From positions 1-56,929 of the forward strand of contig CATJXY010000059.1 in NCBI GenBank assembly GCA_949744505.1: 56,929 nucleotides of DNA, written 5' to 3'. Below the pieces are notes generated by a model. It had not been told where the DNA came from. It was given only the letters and a program-made list of their open reading frames with translations, and did not search any database. The stretch is from an uncultured Erysipelotrichaceae bacterium (GTDB taxonomy: Bacteria > Bacillota_I > Bacilli_A > Erysipelotrichales > Erysipelotrichaceae). Shown in pieces: positions 1 to 9,900 of the stretch (positions are counted from its first letter, which is position 1; each line of letters begins with the position of its first letter). The translations under genes and the position numbers were made by a program.

Positions 1-38
1 AAAAAAACAGATGAGAAATAAAAGTACCTTTCTCATCT
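1..38 (-). terminator. Rho-independent terminator of the VanY-like gene
   Basis: On the minus strand AGATGAGAAA (positions 38-29) pairs with TTTCTCATCT (18-9) and is followed by GTTTTTTT to the window edge. It lies about 40 bases after the stop codon of the minus-strand peptidase gene, so it most likely ends that transcript. Confidence 0.75.
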
Positions 39-75
39 ATTTAACCTATCACAAATTCTTTTCTACTATATGTCG

Positions 76-819
76 TTAATCCATATAATCGTAATATTCT
101 TCTAATGTAAGACCTGATTCATGGACAAGATACGCTTGTTCCAATCCGATATAACGGAAATGCCATGGTTCATAGATATAACCGGTAACTTCTTCTTTCT
201 CTTCAGGATAACGCAGAACAAATCCGAAAAGATATGAATTTTCTGCTAACCACTTTCCTGCTTCCGTATCCTTAAAACATCCCATTAATAAACATGCCTG
301 ATCACTTGTTCCTAAATCAGCTGCCAATCCGGTTTGATGTTCACTTTGTCCGGGTCTGGCACTATATCTATTCGCAGCTTCTTCACCATCTCTTGCAACA
401 TAATTATCAAATAATCCTTTTTGATAAGAATAAGAGCGATATCCACTTACTAACATAAGATCCAAACCATCCTTTGCAGCCGCCTCAAACATTTCCTTCA
501 ATGCCTGTGCTGCCTCTTCTCTCATTGGACAAGATTCTCTTATTTTTTTGACTTCCGGCTCAACAAGATCTTCCGGTTCATAATCTTCAGGAAGTTCATG
601 TTTTTTATTTATAATCACGTGAATGCTGTTAAAATCCTCAAAATCAAGAATCTCTGCCGGAATTTCCTCACTTTTCTCTTCATCAACGACTTGCGTCGTT
701 TCACTCATTTCACTTTCTTCTTCCTTATTTATATCCTCTTTACTTTCATCGTGAGATTCCGTTTTTGTCCCACACCCAATTAACATAATGCTCAATAAAA
801 TCAACAAAAATTTTTTCAT
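76..819 (-). CDS. VanY-like D-alanyl-D-alanine carboxypeptidase lipoprotein
   Basis: Predicted zinc carboxypeptidase of the M15B (VanY/DdcY) family, which trims the terminal D-Ala from peptidoglycan stem peptides outside the membrane. The 247-residue protein starts with a lipoprotein signal peptide ending in the lipobox LIGC, then an acidic Glu/Ser linker to about residue 60. The catalytic domain shows SGYRSYSYQ, the zinc motif SEHQTGLAADLG (His and Asp ligands), and EPWHFRYIG carrying the catalytic Glu and third zinc His. The start has a strong AGGAGG about 6 bases upstream. It is transcribed away from dnaA, where many Firmicutes instead carry rpmH-rnpA. Family call is firm; the exact substrate is inferred. 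Confidence 0.9.
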   Translation of the reverse strand: MKKFLLILLSIMLIGCGTKTESHDESKEDINKEEESEMSETTQVVDEEKSEEIPAEILDFEDFNSIHVIINKKHELPEDYEPEDLVEPEVKKIRESCPMREEAAQALKEMFEAAAKDGLDLMLVSGYRSYSYQKGLFDNYVARDGEEAANRYSARPGQSEHQTGLAADLGTSDQACLLMGCFKDTEAGKWLAENSYLFGFVLRYPEEKEEVTGYIYEPWHFRYIGLEQAYLVHESGLTLEEYYDYMD

Positions 820-1288
820 AAATCCTCCTAATTACTCTTTAATTATTTTATCCCAATTTACTATTTTTTCTACACTTATTTCTATCAATTACTAAAAAAT
901 GAAAGTAACCTACATTCTATCCTGATTTTCTCACAATAATTCCACACTCCACAATTGATATTTATCCACAATTTGTGGATAAGTTGAAAACTATTAATAA
1001 TTCTTTATTTATCCTATTTTTTTATGTGGGAATTGATGTTGAAATCATTTATTCAATAAATATTCTCCACACTTCTCAACAAATTGTGGATTGTTGATTA
1101 AATTTTCCACAAAATTAACATTTGAAAAAGATGTGGATAAATGTGGAAAACTATTGAAAAACCTTTATTTCTATATCTTATTATTGTTTTTATATGTGGA
1201 TTTTAATGTGGATAAAAAATTAATGGTAGAATCTACTTGAAGGCTGTGATAAACTTTATATGATCACATAAAAAAAGAGGTTTTAAGA
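820..1288. other. oriC: Replication origin, DnaA-box cluster upstream of dnaA
   Basis: No gene lies in these 469 bases. Perfect DnaA boxes TTATCCACA occur at 962-970 (plus), 974-982 (minus), 1132-1140 (minus) and 1207-1215 (minus). Weaker matches lie at 1085-1093, 1103-1111, 1142-1150 and 1195-1203. The first two face each other across three bases. The surrounding sequence is strongly AT-rich. The layout matches the upstream half of bipartite Firmicutes origins; the boxes also overlap the dnaA promoter region, as expected for autoregulation. Confidence 0.9.
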
Positions 1289-2656
1289 ATGACGACACTA
1301 GAACTATATCAAGAAGATATATGGAATAAAACCTGTGACTTAATAAAAGAATCGATCGATCAAAATATTTATAACACATTTTTCAATGGTTCAAAAATAG
1401 TCGATATTTCAGATGAACAATGTATTATAACCGTACCCTTTATATTTAATAAAAATATACTCAATGACAAATTAGAATTGATTGAAGAGAAACTTGAAAT
1501 GGTCATGGATCGAAAAATTCCATGTAAGATCCTTTTAGAAGGAGAAATGAAATATGGAAAATCTCCATTAGAAACAATTCATGAAAATCAGCAATCACAG
1601 TCTATTTTCATGAAAGATAAAATTTTACCTCAATATACCTTTGATAATTTTGTAGTTGGGCAAAGCAACAGAGAGAGTCATGCCGCTGCGTTGGCTTGTG
1701 CTTATAATCCCGGAAAATACTACAACCCACTCTTTATTTACGGTAATTCGGGATTAGGAAAAACTCATCTTTTAAATGCTATCGGAAATTACTTAAAACA
1801 AAATTCTCCGGGAACAAAAGTATATTATACAAACAGTTCTGATTTTGTAAGTTCGGTTGTTAAATCAATTAAAGATGGGACAATTGAACAATTCAAAGAA
1901 GAAATGAATGAAGTTGATGTTCTATTGATGGATGATATTCAATTTTTGGCAGGAAAAGAAAAAAGTCATGAAATCTTCTTCCATATCTTTAATGAGCTGG
2001 TCAACAATCGCAAACAGATCATTCTTACAAGCGACCGTCAACCAAACGAGATAAAAGGGTTAGAAGAAAGACTTATTTCACGATTCTCTTCCGGATTATC
2101 CGTCGGTGTCGATTCTCCGGAATTCGAAACAGCACTGGCAATTCTTGAAAAGAAAATGGATGATCATAAACTTGAAAAAGGAATGTTGACAGAAGAGGTT
2201 CTTCCATATATTGCCAGTAATTTCGCAACCGATGTTCGAAGCTTGGAAGGAGCATTAAATCGTTTATTATTCTATTCCATCAATTTTGCATCAGGAAACG
2301 ATGGAACAATTGACTTAAATATGGCACTTTCTGCCTTTAAAGGTTCTTCTTCCGGTTCAGAAAAAAAAGAATTAACACCGAAAACAATTAAACGTGTTGT
2401 ATCTGATTATTACGGATTAACTTCAAAACAGATTGAATCAAAATCTCGTACTAAAAATATTGCCAATGCTCGTGCTATTTGTATGTATTTGTGCAGAAAA
2501 TGTTTGGATTTGCCTTATGTAAAGATTGGAGAAGAGTTTGGAAAAAGAGATCACTCTACGGTAATGAATGCTTGTGAGAGAGTCGAGAAAAATTCACGTA
2601 CAGATATATCTTACAAACAAGCTTTAGGTGAAATAGAAAAATTACTTAACCACTAA
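1289..2656 (+). CDS. dnaA: Chromosomal replication initiator DnaA
   Basis: AAA+ ATPase that binds DnaA boxes, oligomerises at oriC and opens the duplex. The 455-residue length is typical. Domain I covers roughly residues 1-85. Domain III carries Walker A GNSGLGKTH near residue 152 and Walker B LLMDDIQFL near residue 210. Domain IV carries the DNA-binding signature near the C-terminus, including GKRDHSTVMNACERV. AGAGG sits 8 bases before the ATG. It is flanked on both sides by DnaA-box clusters and followed by dnaN, the standard origin arrangement, so autorepression by DnaA is likely. Confidence 0.98.
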   Translation: MTTLELYQEDIWNKTCDLIKESIDQNIYNTFFNGSKIVDISDEQCIITVPFIFNKNILNDKLELIEEKLEMVMDRKIPCKILLEGEMKYGKSPLETIHENQQSQSIFMKDKILPQYTFDNFVVGQSNRESHAAALACAYNPGKYYNPLFIYGNSGLGKTHLLNAIGNYLKQNSPGTKVYYTNSSDFVSSVVKSIKDGTIEQFKEEMNEVDVLLMDDIQFLAGKEKSHEIFFHIFNELVNNRKQIILTSDRQPNEIKGLEERLISRFSSGLSVGVDSPEFETALAILEKKMDDHKLEKGMLTEEVLPYIASNFATDVRSLEGALNRLLFYSINFASGNDGTIDLNMALSAFKGSSSGSEKKELTPKTIKRVVSDYYGLTSKQIESKSRTKNIANARAICMYLCRKCLDLPYVKIGEEFGKRDHSTVMNACERVEKNSRTDISYKQALGEIEKLLNH

Positions 2657-2811
2657 ATAAAAAAGTTATTCACAGAAATCAACTTTCAATCTACAATGAA
2701 AAATGTTAAAATAAAGGCAATGTTAAGGCTTTTTTGAAAAGTTTTCCACTTTTCCACAGTCTTAATAATAATTATTCTAAAATATAGTTTATTATAAAAG
2801 GAGGCTTCGCC
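2657..2811. other. dnaA-dnaN spacer: second origin half with candidate unwinding element
   Basis: The spacer has DnaA-box-like sequences TTATTCACA at 2666-2674, TTTTCCACT at 2742-2750 and TTTTCCACA at 2750-2758. A few bases after the last box, TAATAATAA at 2763-2771 gives three consecutive T-A-purine triplets, the pattern described as DnaA-trios in Bacillus, and the following 30 bases are almost all A/T. By analogy this is where strand opening would occur; that part is inference. Confidence 0.65.
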
Positions 2812-3933
2812 ATGAATTTCAAAATATCAAAAAGAATTTTCTATAATGCTTTGCAAACTGTAGCAAGAGCGATTAGTCCAAACAGTCCTCTTCCTGCATT
2901 ATCCGGAATAAAAATCGAAGTGGATCAGGAATCTATTACTTTAACAGGAAGTGATGCAGATACATCTATTTGTAAAACTTTAAATAGTACAGATGAAGAT
3001 CTTCATTTATTTGTAAAAGAAACCGGTTCTATTATATTAGAGTCTCGATATATTTTAGAGATTGTTCGTAAAATTGATGCAGAGGATGTTGAAATAGAAA
3101 TTATTGACGGATCATTAACTAGAATTTCCGGTTATCAAGCTGAATTTAAAATTAATGGTATGAGAGGAAATGATTATCCATCAATTGATTTCTCTAAGCC
3201 GAATGTACAATTCACAATGGATTCTGCTTTGTTATCTAAAATCATTACACAAACAATTTTTGCCACAAGTGATAAAGAAATTCGTCCTGTTTTGACCGGT
3301 GTTAACTTTAAAGCGACAGGAAATCGATTAGAATGTGTTGCGACTGATAGTTATCGTCTTGCGAAGAAAATCGTTACACTTGAAAATGAATTGAATTTCA
3401 ATATTACAATTCCAAGCAAAAGTTTAAGTGAAGTATTGAAAGTATTAGATGAAAAAGAAGAAGTAGCGATTGCCTTGAATGATAAAAAAGTTCAATTCTA
3501 TGTTGGGGATACCATCATTCAAAATCGTTTAATTGATGGTGCTTATCCGGAAACAGGAAGATTGATTCCAACTGACTTTGATTATGTTTTAGATATTGAC
3601 AGTTCCAGCTTATTAAGTGCAATCGATCGAGCAAGTTTTATTAAAAATGAGGGTATTTCAATCATTAAATTAAGTATGGATGAAAATGAAGTTATCATTT
3701 CCAGCAAATCTCAAGAAGTGGGTAGCTGTACAGAAACATTAGTTCCTCAATCTTATAAAGGACCTCATTTGGATATTTCATTTAGTGGAAAATATGTTTA
3801 TGATGCTATTCGTGCTTTGGGTGAAAGCGATGTAACAATCAGTTTCTCAGGAGAAATGAAACCGTTTATTATTAAGAGCGAAAAAGATGATTCTATCTTA
3901 CAATTAATTTTACCTGTAAGAACTTATAATTAA
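2812..3933 (+). CDS. dnaN: DNA polymerase III beta sliding clamp
   Basis: Processivity clamp that encircles DNA as a dimer and tethers the replicative polymerase. The 373-residue length and three-domain pattern fit the family. Recognisable are the N-terminal KISKRIFYNALQTVARAISP, the middle ATDSYRLA block that helps form the hydrophobic partner-binding cleft, and the conserved C-terminal ILPVRTYN. AAAGGAGG precedes the ATG by 7 bases. It follows dnaA by 155 bases and ends at a strong bidirectional terminator, so dnaA-dnaN probably form one unit. Confidence 0.97.
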   Translation: MNFKISKRIFYNALQTVARAISPNSPLPALSGIKIEVDQESITLTGSDADTSICKTLNSTDEDLHLFVKETGSIILESRYILEIVRKIDAEDVEIEIIDGSLTRISGYQAEFKINGMRGNDYPSIDFSKPNVQFTMDSALLSKIITQTIFATSDKEIRPVLTGVNFKATGNRLECVATDSYRLAKKIVTLENELNFNITIPSKSLSEVLKVLDEKEEVAIALNDKKVQFYVGDTIIQNRLIDGAYPETGRLIPTDFDYVLDIDSSSLLSAIDRASFIKNEGISIIKLSMDENEVIISSKSQEVGSCTETLVPQSYKGPHLDISFSGKYVYDAIRALGESDVTISFSGEMKPFIIKSEKDDSILQLILPVRTYN

Positions 3934-3956
3934 GTTATAAATGAATCTATTAAAAA

Positions 3957-3993
3957 AATAACAATTCTTAAATCTCAGAATTGTTATTTTTGT
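3957..3993. terminator. Bidirectional terminator between dnaN and the PHP gene
   Basis: AATAACAATTCT (3957-3968) pairs perfectly with AGAATTGTTATT (3977-3988) over an 8-base loop. Runs of T follow on the plus strand, and A-rich sequence precedes it to serve the minus strand. It separates convergent genes. Confidence 0.85.
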
Positions 3994-4703
3994 TTATAAT
4001 TTATGGTAGAGAGGTTTCATCTGATCGAACGTACAATATTCAGTAAATCCAATCTTTTTGAGGTAATCTTTCGATTCTTCGATATAAGCTCCCAGATGAT
4101 CCGGCTTATGACTGTCACTTCCAATTGTTATGATTTTTCCACCTAATTGATGATAAAGTTTTAAAATATCATAAGAAGGGGTACTATCAGATAAACCATA
4201 ACGGTGATAGGATGTATTTAATTCAATTCCTTTTCCATCTTCAATTACTGTTTTTAGAATTTCAGTGATGATTGGTTTTATCTGATTAAATTTAAGTGGA
4301 GTCTTTCCATTTCCGACATCATATCTAGCTACTAGATCCAAATGTCCAAGTACACTATAATTTTTATAATTCTTTGCAACTTTCAACAATTCTTCATATT
4401 GGGAAATAGTATGACTTTGTATACCGAATTCTAATCCTGTTTTAATTGAAATCCTATCTTTATATATATTTTTTAATTCATTGATCTCTTTTATGTATTC
4501 AGGATAATTCACATTTCGAGTCGGAACGCCTTTATGATATTTTGTTTCTTTTTTATTATCCCAATCTTCTTCGATACCGTTATCATATGATTCGTGAAAC
4601 AAATCTCTTTTATTCTCATATTGATTGTGTCTTCAATTACTTGCTTCATCAGATAATCTGAATCATCACTGTATTCTGTATGAACATGATGATCAATTAA
4701 CAT
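3994..4703 (-). pseudogene. Histidinol-phosphatase-like PHP phosphoesterase, broken by one frameshift
   Basis: Two overlapping minus-strand frames together make one PHP-family phosphoesterase resembling histidinol phosphatase (HisK/HisJ type). The N-terminal part (4703 down to about 4586) holds the metal motif HHVHTEYSDD and ends in ICFTNH. The rest (about 4590 down to 3994) continues with YDNGIEEDWDN and holds GLEFGI, GHLDLVARYD, ELNTSYHRYG and IGSDSHKPDHLGAY. The frames join if one base is missing near 4583-4590. The joined product would be about 236 residues, a normal family length. AGAAGG precedes the ATG. No other his genes are nearby, so the histidinol-phosphate substrate is not certain. 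It may be a real pseudogene or a sequencing error. Confidence 0.8.
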
Positions 4704-4718
4704 AATTTACCTTCTAAC

Positions 4719-4734
4719 AGATATAATTATATCT
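4719..4734. promoter_or_regulatory. 16-bp perfect palindrome upstream of the PHP gene
   Basis: AGATATAATTATATCT is a perfect inverted repeat just upstream of the ribosome-binding site of the PHP gene. It lies within the 56-base gap after the LysR stop. A further AGATATAA occurs about 10 bases beyond it. It could be an operator or overlap a promoter; the binding protein is unknown. Confidence 0.4.
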
Positions 4735-4759
4735 AAATAATTATTTTATATCTGCTCAT

Positions 4760-5635
4760 TTAATATTCAAGGGATAGTTCCTGTTGATGATGAATCATAT
4801 AATGATAAAATTCATGAATACTTTTTGACTGGTTTGACTGATGAATTGAAATACTTAATTTCCATTTATTTTTATCACGCATCGGAATTTTTATAAATCC
4901 ATTTATATTCAGATTATATTGAGGATTAATAAGAGTTACTGCTTGTTTAATTTTCATTGCTTCTTCCATAGCTGAAAGACTGGATGCATTAAAAATAATT
5001 TTTGGAGAACAAGACATACCACGCATATGTGTCGTATAACAGTCATGAATTTTATGTTCATCGTTCATAATGATAAATGGTTCATTTTTTATATCTTCAA
5101 ATGAAACAGACGATTTATCTGATAAAGGATGATTTTGAGATACGAGAAGGTAATCTTCCTTTTCCGCTAAGATATGGGATTGTAAGTCACGAGAAAAAAT
5201 GGGACCACTAATAAAAGCACAATCAACTTTTTGATAGGTTAATTTTTCTTCTGCAATTTTATCCGGATATTCTGTGATAATTAATAGATGATTTGGATGT
5301 TCCAACTGATATTTTTCAATTAAATTTGAAACCATTTTATAAGTATAAGAAGAAACCGCAATCTTGATTTTATCATTTCCTTTAGTTTTTATTTCTTCAT
5401 TTGCACGGTTTATTTCACTCACAAGATCTTTTATTTTTGTATAGTAAAGAAGTCCTTCTTGTGTCAATTCGATTTTTCCTTTATTAAAACTGAGAAGATT
5501 TACATCTAATTCTTGTTGAAGACTTTTTAAACTGCGACTTAACCCTTGAGGTGAAATATAAAACTTTTGGGAACTGATTGTCATATTCAAAGTTTCAGCT
5601 ACATCAATAAAGTATTTTAATTGTTCTAAGGTCAT
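4760..5635 (-). CDS. LysR-family transcriptional regulator, divergent from an FMN-binding lipoprotein
   Basis: The 291-residue length and domain order are typical of LysR proteins: an N-terminal winged helix-turn-helix (residues 1-60, MTLEQLKYFIDVAETLNMT...) followed by a periplasmic-binding-like effector domain. AAAGGAG lies 7 bases before the ATG. It is transcribed divergently from the FMN-binding lipoprotein at 5806, and the shared gap holds a 9-16-9 inverted repeat suited to LysR binding. It probably activates that neighbour in response to an unknown small ligand and represses itself. The family is certain; target and ligand are inferred. Confidence 0.9.
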   Translation of the reverse strand: MTLEQLKYFIDVAETLNMTISSQKFYISPQGLSRSLKSLQQELDVNLLSFNKGKIELTQEGLLYYTKIKDLVSEINRANEEIKTKGNDKIKIAVSSYTYKMVSNLIEKYQLEHPNHLLIITEYPDKIAEEKLTYQKVDCAFISGPIFSRDLQSHILAEKEDYLLVSQNHPLSDKSSVSFEDIKNEPFIIMNDEHKIHDCYTTHMRGMSCSPKIIFNASSLSAMEEAMKIKQAVTLINPQYNLNINGFIKIPMRDKNKWKLSISIHQSNQSKSIHEFYHYMIHHQQELSLEY

Positions 5636-5679
5636 AGTTTATCTCCTTTCAATTTTATTTATACATTTTAACATAATCT

Positions 5680-5713
5680 GATAATCTAAAATAGCTTGTG
5701 TTTATAGATTATC
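5680..5713. promoter_or_regulatory. Candidate LysR operator (9-bp inverted repeat)
   Basis: GATAATCTA (5680-5688) and TAGATTATC (5705-5713) are exact inverse complements 16 bases apart in the divergent gap between a LysR gene and an FMN-binding lipoprotein gene. An extra ATAATCT half-site lies directly upstream (5673-5679). Position and dyad symmetry fit a LysR activation site. Confidence 0.6.
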
Positions 5714-5805
5714 CTTTAAACAAATTGTTGAAAGATTCTTCAATATTTTATTGATTCCAAGTCATAATATTCAATTATATAATCAAACTTAGGAGGAAAA
5801 GAAAT

Positions 5806-6684
5806 ATGAAAAAAATTTTGAAAGGATTATTAGCAGTTTTGATTGGTGTCTCTTTGTGTGCTTGTTCTAATAATAAAACATCAAATGAAGAAAGCAGTGA
5901 GGAACAATCTTCCGGTGAAGTTGAAACATCCGTAACTTTAAAGGATGGTACTTATGATGGATATGATCCTCAACCTACTTATCTTGCCAGAGCTTTGATT
6001 ACAGTTGAAAATGGTGTTTTATCTAGTTATGAATATGAAGAATGTCATCTTCCTAATTTCTGGTCAACTTTTACTGAAGAAGAAGCAGCACAAATGCCGG
6101 AAAGTGAAGTTTTGGTAATAGAAGGATCAAGAGGAAATACATATTATGCTCGTCATGCCGTTATCGGTGAGGGAGAGGAAGCCATTCATTTGACAGCTAA
6201 TGAGGATCAAAAAGAAGCTCCAAACGGTTCAAGTTATGTATCTTATGGAAATGACGAGATTGAAGATTTCAGTGAATATGTTAAAGATGAAAAGAATGCT
6301 GCATGGTATTATGATCAAATTTTGAACGGAAGTTATTGGGTGGAAGATGCAGAAGGAAATAAACTGGAAGATCTTGCGGTTTATGAGACAACATTAAAAG
6401 ATGGTACAGTTTTAAATAAAGTTGATTCCCGTTTGAAAACGAAAGTTAAACATTGGACTGCTGTCGGAACCGGTGTCGGAACTGAAGTAGGGGAAAATGG
6501 ATGGTCCGGAAACTTAGATATTATCGGAGATACTTTATTTGAATTAGGTTTCCCTGAAGGAGAAATCACAAAAGACGAAAACAATCATGTCATTATTGCG
6601 GATACACTTACTTCTGCAACGATACAAGAATATCAAGGATATGTAAAAATGTTCTATGATGCATACAATAAAGCAAAACAGTAA
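5806..6684 (+). CDS. Predicted FMN-binding lipoprotein with a variant flavinylation motif
   Basis: A 292-residue exported lipoprotein with lipobox LCAC at about residues 17-20, a short Ser/Glu linker and a beta-rich body starting VTLKDGTYDGYDPQPTYLARALITVENG. That start resembles the 'dGtY.G' opening of FMN_bind domains. Near the C-terminus DTLTSATI (residues 266-273) resembles the ApbE flavinylation motif D-x-x-S/T-G-A-T, with Ser replacing Gly; Thr272 would carry the flavin. AGGAGG precedes the ATG. It is divergent from a LysR gene and ends at its own terminator. A role as extracytoplasmic electron carrier or flavoenzyme partner is inferred. The diverged motif makes covalent FMN less certain than in the lipoproteins at 39066 and 45775. 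Confidence 0.65.
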   Translation: MKKILKGLLAVLIGVSLCACSNNKTSNEESSEEQSSGEVETSVTLKDGTYDGYDPQPTYLARALITVENGVLSSYEYEECHLPNFWSTFTEEEAAQMPESEVLVIEGSRGNTYYARHAVIGEGEEAIHLTANEDQKEAPNGSSYVSYGNDEIEDFSEYVKDEKNAAWYYDQILNGSYWVEDAEGNKLEDLAVYETTLKDGTVLNKVDSRLKTKVKHWTAVGTGVGTEVGENGWSGNLDIIGDTLFELGFPEGEITKDENNHVIIADTLTSATIQEYQGYVKMFYDAYNKAKQ

Positions 6685-6716
6685 CTTGATAAAATTATTT
6701 TAAATAGAGAAAAGGT

Positions 6717-6748
6717 GATGAAATCGACAAGATTCGTCATCTTTTTTT
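6717..6748 (+). terminator. Terminator after the FMN-binding lipoprotein gene
   Basis: GATGAAATC (6717-6725) pairs with GATTCGTCATC (6731-6741) with a two-base internal bulge, followed by seven T residues. It ends the transcript of the lipoprotein gene. Confidence 0.75.
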
Positions 6749-6919
6749 ATTTAAATGAAATTTAAACAAATGTAATAAATTGGTATTTCATTTTATAGAT
6801 AAAAGTATGTTTTGTTATTGTTAAAGAAATTTGAAGTGATATAATTAATGTGAGTAAAAATGCATTTCAATGAATGATTATGCTTATTATAAAAAGTTTA
6901 GAATGATTGGAGGATCTTT

Positions 6920-9900
6920 ATGAAAAGAAAGTTATCTCGTATGAGTATATTTATACTCAGTTTATTAATGATGATCAGTTCATTTTCTATTACCCCTGTT
7001 TTTGCGGAAGAAGAGGAAATTTTGGACGATACAGAAGAAATTACTGAGGTAAGTGAGATTGAAGAAACAGAAAATTCAGAGGAAAGTTCGATTGAAGAAT
7101 CTGAGTTAGAGAATGAAGTGGAAGAATCAAGTGAAGATGAACTGATGAATATTTCTCACAATGATGAAATTGAAGTTTATGCTTCTTCAGAGGATGATAA
7201 AACTCCGTATGTCGAGTATGACTTTAATAACAACTTAACAGATTTGCAAGGTCATGCAGTCTTAACAGCTTGGAGTTCTGTTGGAAGTGATAATCGTAGT
7301 AATAGTTCAACTTCTTTTGGATCGGATAAAACAAATGGTTCTTATTGGCAATGGCATTCCAATACCGCAAGAGGTGGAGGATTTTATATTGATATCGATA
7401 AGAATATCGGTGATGAATACACGATTGGTTTGAAATTTTCTTTTGAAGTTATAGATGGTAGTTGGAAAAAAATTATTGATTATAAGAATTCTACATCAGA
7501 TACCGGATTCTATTTTTATACCGGAAATCATTTAAATTTCTATAACTATGGTGTAAATGGGGCAAGTGTTACCAATTCAAATCAAGTTGTTGATATGATT
7601 GTTCGAAGAAACAGAACAACCAAAGAATTTGAGGCATATATTGTTAATAATGGAACAGCATATTTGGATATGAGTGTTTCTGATAGTGGAGATCAAGGAG
7701 TTCCTGCTGTTATTAACGGAAAAACACGATTGGGTTTCTTCTTTGATGATATTGCTACAACATCGGAAGCAACTCCGGGTGGAAAAGTTTATAATCTAAA
7801 GATTTGGGATAGTTACATGGACCCGAAAGATGTAATTGAAGCACTTAAACCGGGAGGAACGGTAATTGCACATTATATTGATGAAGATGGGGATGAGGTA
7901 TTACCTGATGTTAAAGTCAGTGGATTTATCGGGGATACATATGAAGTAAAATCACAAGAAGTTTATGGATATGAATATTTAAGATCAGAAGGAGCTGCAA
8001 CATCGGGAACATTGCCTGATAATGGTTCAATTACTGTTAAATTCATTTATAAATGTTTAATTCCTTATACGGTAACGGCAAGATATGTCGATGAGAGCGG
8101 AAATAAGCTGTGTGAGGATATCCTATATAAAGGAGAAGAAGGAAAAACATATCAACTTCATCAGTTAGAAATTGAAGACTATGATTTTGTCAGGGTTGAA
8201 GGAGATGAAACCGGAACTTATACAAAAAAACCTAAGTTAGTCACTTATGTTTATAAGAAAGAAGAAATTCCGCCGGTTTTAGAGGAAAGTACTGTTTATG
8301 CTTCTTATGTTGATGAAGAAGGAAATCAGTTAATTTCAGATGCAATCTACAAAGGATATATTGATAATCCATACCAAACATCTCAACTTACGATTCCGGG
8401 GTATGAAATCAAGCAAGTAAACGGAAGTGCAGTCGGAGTTTATATGAAGGATCCGATTCAAGTTGAATATGTTTATACGAAAAAGGAAACAGAAGAAGAT
8501 TTAGGTGGAACTGTCTTAGTTCATTACAAAGATACACAAGGATATACAATCAGTGCCGATGCTTTATTTGAGGGTCAGATTGGGGATCTCTATGCAGCAG
8601 AGAAAAAGGAATTTACCAAATATAAATTTGATAAGGTCATCGGATCTGAAAAAGGAGAAATTAAGCAGGAAATTCAAGTTGTTACAATCGTTTATGCTCC
8701 TTTAGCAAGTAATGTCTTGGCAAGATATGTGGATGAAAATGATCTGACAATAGCGGATGCGGAAGTTTACTCCGGTGGAATCGGGCATCAATACAGTACA
8801 CAGAAAAAAGAGATTGATGGATATAAATTGATTAAGATAGAAGGAAATGAAAAAGGAGTTTTCAGCGAACATGTTCAAGTAGTGAAATATGTTTATGGAC
8901 AAATCGGAAATATTCATGTGAATTATTTAGACTTGGATGGTAAAAAGATTCATGAATCAAATAATTATACTGATTTTGTAGGAAAGGACTACAAAACAAA
9001 AGCTTTGGATATTTACAGTTATGAATTAGTCAGAGTTGAAGGAAATGAAGAAGGAAAATACCAAGTAGGTGATCAAACAATCAATTATATCTATGAAAAA
9101 ATAATTGTCGGTGATGTGAATGTTCATTATTTGGATGAATCCGGAAATAAAATTGAAGAGGATAAACTACTCTTTGGACGACTCAATAGTCCTTATCAAG
9201 TAGAAATACCACAATTCCATGGATATGAACTGATTAAGACAGAAGGAAATCTTAGTGGAAATTATGCTGAAAAGGCACAGGAAGTAACTTTGATTTATCG
9301 TTTAACAATGCCAAAAACAGTAACGGCAAGATATGTGGATGAAGATGGTAATTTGTTATGTTCTGATATAGTTTACAAAGGAAATTTGGGAACATTGTAT
9401 AAGACATCCCAATTGGAAATTAAGAATTATGATTTTGTTGAAGTAATCGGAAATGTAAGTGGATTCTTCACAAGAGAGCCTCAGCTTGTTACGTATGTTT
9501 ATAAGAAAAAAGAGAATCAAGTTGAAATCGGAAAAGTCTTGGCAAAGTATGTCGATGTAGACGGAGTGGAACTTCACAGTGATTTAGTTTATAAAGGACA
9601 AATCGGGAATTCTTATAAAACATCACCTCTTACGATGCCGGGATATGAATTGAAAGAAGTAGTGGGAATAGAACAGTCTACATTTAAGAGTGAAGAACAA
9701 ATCGTCACTTATATCTATGAGGAAAAAGAAAATGTTGATCCGATAGGAGGGACAGTCCTTGTAAAGTATGAAACAGAAGAAGGAATAACAATTCATGAGG
9801 ATAATATCATTAATGGATTGATTGGAGATCCTTATCAAGTAGAACAGTTAGAACTATCCGGCTATACATTTAAGAGAATGGAAGGTCCGTTCTATGATCA

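Noticed and set aside
4719-4734. Palindrome as another Fur-box copy
   Set aside because: AGATATAATTATATCT lacks the TGATAAT/ATTATCA core shared by the other sites, so it was kept as a separate element.
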